A stretch of DNA of 33,950 bases from Mycobacterium palustre (GTDB lineage Bacteria; Actinomycetota; Actinomycetes; Mycobacteriales; Mycobacteriaceae). A program made the position numbers and the translations under genes. Location of the stretch: NCBI RefSeq assembly GCF_002101785.1, contig NZ_LQPJ01000089.1, forward strand, positions 1 through 33,950, read 5' to 3'. Positions 25,664-33,940 of the stretch are shown piece after piece. Below the pieces are notes generated by a model that searched no databases, was not told where the DNA came from, and saw only the letters and a program-made list of their open reading frames with translations. Each line of letters begins with the position of its first letter. Within the stretch, counting starts at the first letter, position 1.

Positions 25664-26839
25664 CTAGCTGGTGACGCCGGCCAGTTCGTGCGCCACCGCA
25701 TCGAACGCGCGCAGGGTGTCCAACATGTGCGGCTCGTGGGAGTGCGGTTGAGCCGATAACTTGGCCGCGACCATTTCGGCGGCCCGGTTGACGTAGATCA
25801 TCTGGCCGCACATGCCCAGGCACAACACGACGTTGTCGCCCGGGCGCGGGAACCACATTTGGTTGCGATACATCCCGCCGGGCATTTCGGTGTCGTCGGG
25901 GCTGGCGGCGAACGCCTGACGCGAATCGGGGCCTCCGGCAAGGGTGTCGGCGATCCACGCCGCCGGCACCACTTGCCGGCCGGTCAAGGAGGCGCCGTCG
26001 CACAAGAACAGCGACCCGAACCGGATCAGGTCGGTGAGGCAGGCGTTGATGCCGCCGTCGAAGAATCCCGTGCCCGCCGGATCGACGCCGATGGTGGCGT
26101 CGTTCCGGGCGCCGATGCGGCTCCACAGCAGTTCCGACATCAGCTGTGGCATTCGCTGGGCGCCGGCGACTTCGCAAATCCAGCCGAGGACGTCGGTCTC
26201 AGACGAGCGGTATTGGAACGGGCCGCCGTGCTCCGACTTTTGTCGCAAGGTCAGAAGGAAGTCGCGCAGCGTGGCGGGGGCGTCCGGACCGCTCCGGGGC
26301 GCCCATCCCATCGCCTGGTCGAGGAGATGAATTTCGGCGGCGGGGTCGTCGTAGTCCTCGGAGAAAGCGATTCCGGACCTCATGTCCAGCAGGTGGCGCA
26401 CCGTCGCGCCGGCATAGCCGGACTTCGCAAGGGCGGGAACGTAATTCGTGACCGGTGCCGCTAGGTCGATCGCGCCGGCACCGTGCAAGACGCCGACGAC
26501 GGCGGCCACCATCGACTTGCTCACCGAGAACAGCAGGTGACGGGTGTGGGCCGTCATGCCGTCGCGGTAGTCCTCGGCGACCATCGACCCGCGGTGGGCG
26601 ACGGCCCACCCGTCGGTGGCGGTGGCGGCCATCACCGCGCCGACGGTGGTCACCGTCCCGCTGGTGTTGGCCACCGGGATCTCGGCCAGGGGAGCGGGGG
26701 CCGCGGGCAGTTCCGCGGTGGGCCCGGTTCCGCGCGCGATCCGCGCGGTCGGCACGAAGTCCTCGACGTGCTGGAAGGACCAGCGCGCATGCGGCGGAGA
26801 CAGCCAGTTGTCCAGTGAAATGCCGTCCGGGACGCTCAC
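25664..26839 (-). CDS. Serine hydrolase, beta-lactamase/EstB family
   Basis: This 391-aa penicillin-binding-protein-like hydrolase has the nucleophile motif SVSK at 105-108 (Ser105 and Lys108) and the Tyr motif YRS at 210-212. There is no signal peptide, so it is probably cytosolic, an esterase or amide hydrolase rather than a secreted beta-lactamase. The GTG start overlaps the stop of the ATP-grasp gene as GTGA, so it is translationally coupled to the broken ligase gene. If translation of the ligase ends early at the internal TGA, expression of this gene may be reduced. Confidence 0.85.
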   Translation of the reverse strand: MSVPDGISLDNWLSPPHARWSFQHVEDFVPTARIARGTGPTAELPAAPAPLAEIPVANTSGTVTTVGAVMAATATDGWAVAHRGSMVAEDYRDGMTAHTRHLLFSVSKSMVAAVVGVLHGAGAIDLAAPVTNYVPALAKSGYAGATVRHLLDMRSGIAFSEDYDDPAAEIHLLDQAMGWAPRSGPDAPATLRDFLLTLRQKSEHGGPFQYRSSETDVLGWICEVAGAQRMPQLMSELLWSRIGARNDATIGVDPAGTGFFDGGINACLTDLIRFGSLFLCDGASLTGRQVVPAAWIADTLAGGPDSRQAFAASPDDTEMPGGMYRNQMWFPRPGDNVVLCLGMCGQMIYVNRAAEMVAAKLSAQPHSHEPHMLDTLRAFDAVAHELAGVTS

Positions 26840-28308
26840 GCGCGTGCGACGAGCCGCGAGACGATGGGCGCGGCGGGCGTCAGGGGCGTCGAGGTGAACT
26901 TCGCCTTCATGCCCTTGACCCAGCGTTGGCAGCGCTCGCTGAGCTTATAGTCGTCCGTCTGCAGGTGTGAGCGGGTGACCAGCACGCCGAGTTGGGCGCC
27001 CTCGGAACGCAAGTCGCCAGGCGCCGCGACCCGCATGTAGAAGGCCTCGGACCCGTCGAGCAGCGTGGCCCAGTCGTTGGCGGTCCGCGAAAAGGAGACC
27101 CGACCGTCATCGTCGATGCGCCAAACCCCGGTGCGTGGCGTCGCGGTGAAGATCTCGATATCGGGCGAGGTCTCGGTGAGTATCACCTGGCCCCAGACCT
27201 CGTCCTCGCCATAGCCCCGCTCCCACCGCGAGTTGATCTCGTCGATGTCGAGCTCGTAGTCCACGTCCATGTACTCGAGCAGGTGGAAAAGAAACAGCGG
27301 GATGTCGGCGTAGGCCTCGGTGGTCAGGTTCGTCATCGGGCTGGCGCCACTCAGGCGCGGATTCACCTCGCCGAGGTAGAGCTCGTCGGAGTCGAGGTCG
27401 TGCAGCAGGTCCACCTCGAAGTAGCCGAGGTAACCCTCGCGGCGCATGACGTCGCCCAGCTTTGTCACCATTTCCCGCGCGGCATGCGTCTGGGCGGGCG
27501 GCAGCACCTCGTGTCAGATGTCGTTGCCACACCAGCTGCCGCGGCTCGGCGTCAGCTCGGAATAGCCCACGAGGCTCGTCATCGCGGGTCCGACCACGGT
27601 GCCGTGGCGGGTCACGGCGCCCTCGAGGCACACCTCGACGTTGCGGATCCGCTTCATAACCTTGAGGTCCTGCCCGACCAGGTTGCCGGCATGCTCGTCC
27701 CAATCGCGCTGGCCGTGCACAAAGAACGTCCCGCTGCCGGCGTTGCCGTACGCGATCGAGATGACGAGGTCATCTCCCAAGCCGGCGCCCTCGGCAAGGG
27801 CCAGCAATTCGTCGTAGGAGCCGGCCCGCCCGATCGTGTTGGGCACACTGGGCACTCCCGCCTCGTCGGCCAGGCGCGTCATGACGATCTTCGAGCCCAG
27901 GCGCTGGCGCAGCTCGATCGGCGGATGCATGACCTCGAGACCCGCCGACCGCGCCAGCGCCTGGATTTCCTCGTTCATCATCACAAAGCAGCACTTGCCG
28001 CCGGGACCTTTGCCCGCGATGAACTCGAGCGTCTCGGCATCGGATAGCAGGTGGCTGCACACCTCGTCCATCGAGTCGAAATCACGGCGATCGCGCCGGC
28101 GGGGCACGAATACCCGCGAGTGCGTGCCCTCGAAAGAGTCAAAGTAGGTCAGGTAGAAGAAGTTTCGTATCCAGCGGTCGACGCCGAGCAGGTTGAACGG
28201 GGTCGGCGAGATAAAGAACAGCGGCACCTTGTTGGTGTGGAAGAACGCGCGCACGTCCGACAGGCCGCGCAACGTGCGGCGCGGCATGGGCTCGCCTTGC
28301 GCGTTCAT
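26836..28308 (-). pseudogene. ATP-grasp ligase (biotin carboxylase-like), split by an in-frame TGA
   Basis: A single frame encodes an ATP-grasp protein of about 490 residues, interrupted by one TGA at 27516-27514. Before it the sequence runs ...RGSWCGNDI, and after it HEVLPPAQTHAAREM, in the same frame with no loss. The first part carries the nucleotide-binding core (SKIVMTRLADEAGVPSVPNT, LVISIAYGNAGSGTFF). The ATP/Mg-binding motif YLGEVNPRLSG lies after the stop, so the truncated first product would be inactive. CGA->TGA or TGG->TGA are simple explanations. The codon context is TGA-C, known as the leakiest stop context, so some readthrough is possible; restart at GTG 27507 is another possibility. 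Start ATG 28308 or 28287 (AAGGCGAG before the latter). Substrate unknown; coupled to the serine hydrolase. Confidence 0.75.
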
Positions 28309-28407
28309 GCCCTCGGCCCTGTCGCCAGCGCCCGGAACCGGCGCACGGACGGCGGCGGGTACGGGGCGGTGGGCGGCGCGGCGCTGATGAAAAGACTTAG
28401 CTCCATT

Positions 28408-28570
28408 GCACAATTGTGCGCCCCGCCGATCGGCGGGGAAAGTCGACGTGCGCCCGAGCCGACGCGCGCTAGCTGAAATCGGCGTTTCCGATTTGGCGGT
28501 TCGGCACGCCTGCAAAGATCGGTTATTGCGGCGTGACGTGGCCCGGGCCGGAGGGGGGTGCGGCCCGGGC
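28408..28570. repeat. Cluster of four perfect inverted repeats in a 418-base gene-free region
   Basis: Between the ATP-grasp gene (-) and the CBM2 gene (+) no gene is seen, but four perfect palindromes or hairpins crowd together: GCACAATTGTGC (28408-28419), CCCCGCCGATCGGCGGGG (28421-28438), AAATCGG-5-CCGATTT (28476-28494), and GCCCGGGCCG-10-CGGCCCGGGC (28541-28570). None has a T-run. Terminators are not expected between divergent genes, so they may be operators or parts of a structured RNA. Confidence 0.6.
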
Positions 28571-28726
28571 TTCGCCGATCGACGACGAAACCGCGCCACG
28601 AGTGCGCGCCATCCGTAGCGCACCCGTGGCCAACATTGCGCGTCGGTTTCAGTTGGGCAAAGGTACTGCAGCGTAGCCGTGCCGCGAGGCGCCGAGACCG
28701 CCTTGTCGGCTTTAGAGTTGGCTGCT

Positions 28727-29155
28727 ATGGCCGGACTGAGCAATTGCGGGAAGCGCTGGCGCGCAGCACTTCACGTAACCGTGTCGGCATTGCTGGTTGC
28801 CATCCTCGGGCTCGCCGTCACCCCGGCGGCGCATGCGGCGGCGGCCGCGGCGACGTTGTCGGTGGAACATACGTGGCAGACCGGTTTCATCGCCCGCTTC
28901 ACCGTCACCAACTCGAGCGCGGCGCCGCTCGCCGACTGGAGGATCGACTTCGACATGCCGGCGGGACAATCGGTCTCGCACACCTGGAACAGCAACATCA
29001 CCCAATCCGGCACGCACTTTGTTCTGACCCCCGCGAACTGGAATCGCGTTATCGCACCCGGGGGTTCGGCCACCGGTGGTATGAGGGGAGTGTTGACCGG
29101 TACCTACTCGCCACCGGTGAATTGCGTGCTGAACGGGCAATATTTATGCACCTAG
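28727..29155 (+). CDS. Secreted carbohydrate-binding (CBM2-like) protein, Rv1987-like
   Basis: The 142-aa protein has a signal peptide (about 1-38, with LHVTVSALLVAILGLAVTP then AHA) followed by one family 2 carbohydrate-binding module and nothing else. Module features are WQTGFIARFTVTNSSAAPLA, DWRIDFDMPAG, HTWNSNITQSG, and PANWNRVIAPGGSATGG, with the Cys pair near the end (NCVLNGQYLC). Family CBM2 modules bind cellulose or chitin via surface Trp. Length and sequence recall M. tuberculosis Rv1987, annotated as a possible chitinase although it lacks a catalytic domain. ATG 28727 is preferred from this similarity; the ribosome site is weak. Role probably binding of an external glycan. Confidence 0.8.
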   Translation: MAGLSNCGKRWRAALHVTVSALLVAILGLAVTPAAHAAAAAATLSVEHTWQTGFIARFTVTNSSAAPLADWRIDFDMPAGQSVSHTWNSNITQSGTHFVLTPANWNRVIAPGGSATGGMRGVLTGTYSPPVNCVLNGQYLCT

Positions 29156-29188
29156 GCGGCGACCGCGCGCTGGGCTCGGCTCCGCTTC

Positions 29189-29590
29189 TCAATTCGGCGG
29201 CACTGTAACGCATCGGGCAAGTGCTAAAGCCTTCGTCGATTTCGTCGTGCATCTGACGGTGCACCCTCGCCACGCTTCGGCCGTCCTCGGCAGGGCTCAG
29301 TCGAATTCTCTTGCGATCTTGATGAACCGGATGGCGCTCGACAAGGCTGGCGTCGACCAGTCGCTGCAGGTGTTGCAAACCGCGCCCTTGGGTTGGGCGG
29401 ATTGCGATCGAGTCCGACGATATTCGTTGATCCGTCGCGATCTGGCCGAGCAGGTGCGCGGCCAGCGTCGGGACCCTGCGGGCCGCGTGCTCGCTGGGCC
29501 CGGTCAGTGTTGCGCCAAGTGATCCCGTTCTTCGTCATCGTCGGTGTCGAACTTGCCCGACAGTGCGACGAGGTAGGTTGCTAATCGCAC
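29189..29590 (-). pseudogene. Frameshifted MarR-family regulator
   Basis: On the minus strand GTG 29590 (GAGGG before it) opens a frame reading MRLATYLVALSGKFDTDDDE up to DHLAQH, which stops near 29506. The next frame continues at once with LTGPSEHAARRVPTLAAHLL, then LQHLQRLVDASLVERHPVHQ and DRKRIRLSPAEDGRSV, the winged-helix end of a MarR protein (dimer-helix segment VARVHRQMHDEIDEGF). Near 29225 the frame probably shifts again, with a plausible end at 29189. Total about 132 codons, normal for the family. At least one 1-base shift breaks it. It lies divergent to the oxidoreductase at 29699, which it may once have controlled. Confidence 0.6.
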
Positions 29591-29698
29591 CGACGGCCCT
29601 CGGCCCTGGTTCTCATGGAAGCTACCTCACCCCACCGTGCTGCCGTTCAATAAGGTTTTCGTAGAAATCGTGTGACTCGAACTGAAATCGGGAGAATC

Positions 29699-30676
29699 GT
29701 GAAAGCTGCCGTCGTCAACACCCTCGGACCGGCGCCGGTCTATGCGGACTTCGTTGAGCCACAGCCGGAGGATGGAGCGGTGGTTGCCGCGGTCGAAGCC
29801 GCAGCCTTGAAGAACATCGATCGCGCCTTGGTCTCGGGCCGCCACTACAGCAGCTCTACACTCCCGCTCCCCATGGTGGCTGGCGTGGATGGAGTGGCCC
29901 GGCTGGACGATGGCCGCCTGGTCTACGCCGCAGCGGTGGCGCCGTTCGGCATGATGGCCGAACGCGCGTTGATCGACCCGAACCGGGTGGTCGAGCTACC
30001 CGAAGGCTTTGATCCGGTGACCGCGGCGGCGGTGCCCAACCCCGGTATATCAGCGTTTTATTCGCTGCAAGAAGTAGGACATATCCGGGCGGGCAGCCGG
30101 GTGCTGATCCTCGGGGCCACCGGCGTGGCGGGCTCGATGGCGGTCATGCTTGCGAAGTCGTATTTCGGCGCTGGGCGAGTCGTCGCGGCTGGCCGCAATA
30201 CCGAGCGGCTGGACTGGCTGCGCACAGTCGGCGCCGACGAAGTGATCGAACTGGGCATTGATGACGTGACCGAGCGCGTCGCCGCCGAACATGATGCCCA
30301 GCCGTTCGATATCGTCATCGACTTCCTGTGGGGCGAGCCGACGGAACAAGTGCTGGCCGCGCTGGCCAACGAGGATTTGCAGGCCAGCTTCCACTTGACC
30401 CGATTCGTCCAGGTGGGAGAGTCGGCCGGCCCGAGCATCAACCTGCCGGCCGGAACCATGCGCAGCGCGGGAATCGAACTGTGCGGATTGGGTCCCGCGA
30501 GCATCCCCGCGGACGCGCAGGCGCGCATCACAACCGAAGCGCTGCCAAGGCTCTTCGCCATGGCGGCCGACGGGCGACTGCCTATAGACACGCGGGTGTA
30601 CCCGCTAAGCGATGTCGAAAGCCTGTGGACGGCTCGTGAACCGTCGGGAACCCGGGTGATTCTGGTGCCCCAGTGA
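29699..30676 (+). CDS. Medium-chain oxidoreductase (zinc-independent, quinone reductase-like)
   Basis: The 325-aa protein is of the medium-chain dehydrogenase/reductase superfamily. An N-terminal GroES-like domain is followed by a Rossmann domain with LILGATGVAGSMAVMLAKSY (about 139-158), and AAGRNTERLDWLRTVGADEV follows. Catalytic-zinc ligands are not seen, pointing to an NADP-dependent quinone or enone reductase-like activity. GTG 29699 has GGGAGA close upstream and starts with the family-like MKAAVVNTLGP; ATG-like start at 29672 is less likely. The broken MarR gene lies divergently 108 bases away. Confidence 0.82.
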   Translation: MKAAVVNTLGPAPVYADFVEPQPEDGAVVAAVEAAALKNIDRALVSGRHYSSSTLPLPMVAGVDGVARLDDGRLVYAAAVAPFGMMAERALIDPNRVVELPEGFDPVTAAAVPNPGISAFYSLQEVGHIRAGSRVLILGATGVAGSMAVMLAKSYFGAGRVVAAGRNTERLDWLRTVGADEVIELGIDDVTERVAAEHDAQPFDIVIDFLWGEPTEQVLAALANEDLQASFHLTRFVQVGESAGPSINLPAGTMRSAGIELCGLGPASIPADAQARITTEALPRLFAMAADGRLPIDTRVYPLSDVESLWTAREPSGTRVILVPQ

Positions 30677-30970
30677 TCTTCCAGACGGTGATGATTCATG
30701 AGATGGGTCGTCTCGGTTGACGCCTAGCTGGGCCATGGCGTGGCACGCTTGCGAGATGGCTTGGCTGTCTTCGTACGCGCATAGCTCGCAACTCCACATG
30801 ACGAAGCACGGACTCTGCGAGTAAACCCCATGGCAGATCCGGTTTCCGCGCCGTTGCAAACCAGAACGCGTTGACGAACCGGTAGTCGCTGCAGGTCCGT
30901 CTCAGCCACACCGCGTTGTGGGCACGGAGCCACGAAAGGGCGACTCACAAGTATTGAGAGGACTCATCTC
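30677..30970. other. Gap with possible decayed coding traces
   Basis: No supported gene. On the minus strand one frame reads MWSCELCAYEDSQAISQACH and another MWLRRTCSDYRFVNAFWF; both look protein-like but are short, lack ribosome sites, and may be remnants of one decayed gene. Confidence 0.3.
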
Positions 30971-31624
30971 ATGCGGATTCCCTCTATCCTGCGGCAAGGC
31001 CAGTCGAGAACCGTGCACATTGGGATCGCCGCTGTGGTCGGCGCGTCCGCCGGCATCGTGGTCGGGACTACGGCGGGATGGCAGTATGCCCCTGCGGCGG
31101 GATGGATCGCGACCGCGGCCGTGTACCTGATTTGGACTTGGACCAGTATAGGAAACATGACCGCTGCCGCGATCGAAGCCGTTGTGCAGCAGCGGCGTCC
31201 ATCGCGCGGCCCCGCCGATACCATCATCGTGATAGCCAGTGTCGCCAGCCTCGGCGGCGTTGCGTACTTGCTCATCGCCGGGACCGCCAAAGGGCCCGAC
31301 GCCTCGATCGCCGCAGTGGTCGGGTTTTTGAGCGTGATCGCTTCCTGGTTGGTGGTGCACGCGGTCTATACCCTGCGGTACGCGATCTTGTACTACACCT
31401 ACCCCGTGGGGGGAATCGACTTCAATGAGGATGAAAAGCCGACCTTTGCCGACTTCGCCCACCTCGCATTCACCGTCGCCGTGACCTACGGGGTAACTGA
31501 CACCGTGGTGAAGAGCCGCCCGATCAGGAAGTCGGTGTTACAGCACGGGATGGTGTCGTACCTATTCGGCACCGTCATCTTGGCAATCACTGTCCAAGTG
31601 ATCACCACACTGAGCGGTATGTAG
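30971..31624 (+). CDS. DUF1345 integral membrane protein
   Basis: The 217-aa protein has five or six hydrophobic helices. The diagnostic DUF1345 region is present: DFNEDEKPTFADFAHLAFTV, then TYGVTDTVVKSRPIRKSVLQHGMVSYLFGTV. The family is widespread in bacteria without a settled function. GAGAGGA lies about eight bases before the ATG. It seems monocistronic; a weak GC stem (31634-31660) after the stop could act as terminator. Confidence 0.85.
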   Translation: MRIPSILRQGQSRTVHIGIAAVVGASAGIVVGTTAGWQYAPAAGWIATAAVYLIWTWTSIGNMTAAAIEAVVQQRRPSRGPADTIIVIASVASLGGVAYLLIAGTAKGPDASIAAVVGFLSVIASWLVVHAVYTLRYAILYYTYPVGGIDFNEDEKPTFADFAHLAFTVAVTYGVTDTVVKSRPIRKSVLQHGMVSYLFGTVILAITVQVITTLSGM

Positions 31625-31986
31625 ACCTAATCGGCGGGCGACGGCTGGCGAAAGGCCGCCCTTAGACCAGAATCCGACGATGTGCTGTCGATGCTGCCGT
31701 CGACAGCGTGGCTGACCCGCGGCTGCGGTTCATCCCGTTGCGGGGTATTGGCTCGGCGCGGTGTGTGCGTCGTCCTCCGCGGTAAGGCGTCCCGTAGAGG
31801 TCGCGTCCGAAAGTTGGTGTAAAAGCACCGGCTGGTTCGCGGCTTCGTCGTCAGCATACGGGCTGAGGAACTTAGGTGACAGCCCGCGTGCGGTTGGGGC
31901 TGAGGTGTCGGGGGATAATGTTTGCCATTCACCGCTCCAGTTGCTTTGGCAGCCACCGGGACCGACGCTGCAAAGCCTGAGATTGT
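31625..31986. other. Gene-free accessory stretch
   Basis: These 362 bases hold no convincing gene. Open frames on both strands are Ser/Pro/Arg-rich and lack ribosome sites. A GC-rich imperfect stem follows the DUF1345 stop. Confidence 0.4.
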
Positions 31987-32115
31987 TCAGCTGTAGCGGG
32001 TTTGGGCGGCTTTGGTGAGTGCGTTAAACGCGGCGTCGAGGCGGTCTTGGCGGCGCCGGTTGGGTTCGTGGTTGGATTCGGCGGCCACGAATCCGATCAG
32101 CGCTGCTTGGGGTGT
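31987..32115 (-). pseudogene. C-terminal fragment of an unidentified protein
   Basis: The minus strand reads TPQAALIGFVAAESNHEPNR then RRQDRLDAAFNALTKAAQTRYS and a TGA at 31989-31987. Codon usage and the helical, charged sequence look real, but upstream the frame passes into the DUF6933 fragment on the other strand, so only a tail remains. I do not recognise the family; a mobile-element protein is possible. Confidence 0.4.
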
Positions 32116-32315
32116 CTGAGCCGGCCATCGGCGAAGCCTGCGCGCGGGACTGGTATGCCCAGCTGGTCTGGATCGACCGACGCAAATGCCTGCTGGTGAC
32201 CCACGCCGGCACCTTGTTCTCGGTGTTCATGCCGAATGTCACCGCCGCCGGGCTACGCCCGATCGGCCCGCCCGTCGTGGCGGCGATCCAGGCCGCGCTG
32301 GCCGCTCCAACGTGA
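32112..32315 (+). pseudogene. Fragment of a DUF6933-type protein
   Basis: The frame reads MSEPAIGEACARDWYAQLVW, then CLLVTHAGTLFSVFMPN and RPIGPPVVAAIQAAL. This layout (DWYAxLxxxxRRxxLLxxxxTLxxVxxP) recalls DUF6933 proteins, which normally have a further N-terminal strand and C-terminal tail. The sequence begins abruptly at the end of the minus-strand fragment and stops at a junction with transposase sequence, so it is probably truncated at both ends. Confidence 0.5.
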
Positions 32316-32515
32316 CCGGCCCGGTGGTGGTTTTGACCGTCACCGACCGATACCCGTTGCGTGAGCCCTCGTTAGCGTCCGCGTCCGGACAGGCCGAGGC
32401 GCGTTGGTAGCGGTCGCGACCGAGGAACTCGGTGACCTCGGCCTCCAGAGCCGCCTGCATCAACAGCTGGGCGCCCAGGCGGGCGACTTCGTCAAGGATC
32501 TCCGGGGGGCAGCTC
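32312..32515 (-). mobile_element. IS256-family transposase N-terminal fragment
   Basis: The minus strand encodes PPEILDEVARLGAQLLMQAA, then LEAEVTEFLGRDRYQRA and GSRNGYRSVTVKTTTGPVTLERP, matching the start of mutator/IS256-type transposases. Homology ends at about 32312, exactly where the DUF6933 fragment ends. The DDE catalytic domain is absent, so it is a dead remnant. No terminal inverted repeats were found. Confidence 0.7.
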
Positions 32516-32585
32516 CCCAGGCCCCGTAGGCGACTTGGCTACGTAGGGAGAGGTGATTCCGGCCGGTGACCGAGGGCGCGAACCA

Positions 32586-32705
32586 ATGCAGGAATTTCTG
32601 AGTGGAACGGAAACCCCCGAATACGTACGGCATCCGCTCGCGGCGAATTTCGCGGTCGTCGACGCAGAAGCCTGGCACCGCTGGATCATTACGGGCGACG
32701 GCTAG
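32586..32705 (+). CDS. Possible 39-aa peptide
   Basis: The frame starts MQEFLSGTETPEYVRHPLAA and ends AWHRWIITGDG, with GAGGG about ten bases upstream. The sequence looks protein-like, perhaps the end of a once longer gene. It overlaps the stop of the convergent LysR gene by a few bases. Low certainty. Confidence 0.3.
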   Translation: MQEFLSGTETPEYVRHPLAANFAVVDAEAWHRWIITGDG

Positions 32706-33652
32706 ACAGGCGGGGCCAGCCAGGTGTCGAGCGCGGATCGCAGTGTTGTGGTGAAGTCGACCTGTGAGCCGGCCGCGACAAGGGCTTGGGCCGCGATGGA
32801 ATTCGGTTCGCGGTCTAAGACGATGAGGCCGACGGCCGGGCCCGGGGTTTCTTGCACCATGGGCCGTGCGCTGAGACCGTGGGGAACCCCGAACCCGTAC
32901 AGCCATGTGTGTGACGCAATTGTGGCCATATTCGGATTACTCAGGTGCGCGTAGAGGGCGCCGACAGTGTCGGCTTCAACTACCGGGTGCAGCCGCGCGC
33001 CGTCGGCGGCCATGTGCGCGTCGATGATGCGACGGTTGCGCATCGCAGATGTCAGCGCGCACAACGGCAGCTCGGCTGCCTGCGCCCACTTCACCTGCTT
33101 CTGACTCATCAGGGGGTGGGCGCAAGGAGCCAAAAGCACGTAGCATTCTCGGTACAGTTCGATGCGTCTGCACCCGGGCGGGGTTTCGTCGTCGAGGTAG
33201 GTCAGACCGGCATCGATCTCGAAATCAGCTAACCGCCTGGCGATCTCACGAGACGACATCGCCTCGACGCGGATGGTGGCATCAGGGTTGTCCCTGAGGA
33301 ACCGCCCAGTCAGCAAAGGGCTCGCGGGGATCGCCGTCGGTATCGCGCCGACGCGGGCCGTCGCGGTCAGGCGTCCGCGCATCCGCTCCACATCGGCCAA
33401 CAGCTCGTCGCGCTCGGCAAGAATGCGGTGCGCCCAGGTAACGACCCGGTTGCCTTCGTCGGTGAATCCCTCAAACCGGCGGCCTCGCAAGACGATCACG
33501 ACACCGAGTTCTTGTTCGAGGCGCCTGATCGCCACCGACAGCGTCGGTTGGCTGACGTTGCAGGCCTTGGCGGCGCGGCCAAAGTGACGCTCATGCGCGA
33601 GCGACACCAGGTATTCGAACTGCTGCATGAGCAGTTCACTGTGTACGACCAT
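32702..33652 (-). CDS. LysR-family transcriptional regulator (OxyS/CbbR-like)
   Basis: The 316-aa regulator has an N-terminal winged helix-turn-helix (about 8-70: FEYLVSLAHERHFGRAAKAC, then VSQPTLSVAIRRLEQELGV, then LRGRRFEGFTDEGNRVV) and a substrate-binding domain (RVGAIPTAIPASPLL onward). The RHFGRAAKACNVSQPTLS wording is like the mycobacterial OxyS/CbbR-like subgroup. ATG 33652 has AGAGGGG about eight bases upstream; MQQFEYL at 33628 is an alternative. A T-N11-A palindrome lies 17 bases upstream, and a likely target gene begins divergently at 33941. Confidence 0.88.
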   Translation of the reverse strand: MVVHSELLMQQFEYLVSLAHERHFGRAAKACNVSQPTLSVAIRRLEQELGVVIVLRGRRFEGFTDEGNRVVTWAHRILAERDELLADVERMRGRLTATARVGAIPTAIPASPLLTGRFLRDNPDATIRVEAMSSREIARRLADFEIDAGLTYLDDETPPGCRRIELYRECYVLLAPCAHPLMSQKQVKWAQAAELPLCALTSAMRNRRIIDAHMAADGARLHPVVEADTVGALYAHLSNPNMATIASHTWLYGFGVPHGLSARPMVQETPGPAVGLIVLDREPNSIAAQALVAAGSQVDFTTTLRSALDTWLAPPV

Positions 33653-33668
33653 GTCTCGGGCCCCTCTA

Positions 33669-33683
33669 ATAGATACGAACTAT
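33669..33683. promoter_or_regulatory. LysR-type T-N11-A operator
   Basis: ATAG-7-CTAT (inside TAATAGATACGAACTATCAC) is an inverted repeat that fits the LysR consensus T-N11-A. It sits 17 bases before the LysR start, overlapping its leader, which would allow autorepression together with activation of the divergent gene. Confidence 0.55.
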
Positions 33684-33940
33684 CACAGCATGTCAGATCC
33701 CAAACAGCGTTCCCTTGTCGCCTTTCCCGCGGATGGAATAACGTCGATTCGTCGGCAAGGAACTCGGTCTGCAGCCTGATCAGATGCGGACAGTGACCTC
33801 GGAGGACGTGTTGGCCATGCCGGGCAGGTAACCGGACCGGCAACAGCCGGTCGGTCCTGAACCCGTGATCTTCGGGAGCGTCCCGGGGAGTGGTGTAAGT
33901 GATGGCGGCGTGTCGGTCCCTGACGTAAGAGGGCCATCGC

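Noticed and set aside
27514..27516. TGA as a selenocysteine codon
   Set aside because: No selenocysteine is known in ATP-grasp ligases, there is no SECIS-like hairpin just downstream that I can see, and mycobacteria generally lack a well-supported role for Sec here.
26992..28047. A 351-aa plus-strand frame opposite the broken ATP-grasp gene
   Set aside because: The minus strand carries ATP-grasp motifs on both sides of the stop; the plus frame is a shadow. This supports a true nonsense change rather than a wrong strand choice.
31627..31956. A 109-aa minus-strand frame
   Set aside because: Ser/Pro/Thr/Arg-rich with no ribosome site or motif; probably non-coding accessory DNA.
32460..32906. 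A 148-aa minus-strand frame overlapping the LysR gene end
   Set aside because: Half of it overlaps the LysR coding sequence in another frame, and the rest competes with the IS256 fragment; no recognisable domain.
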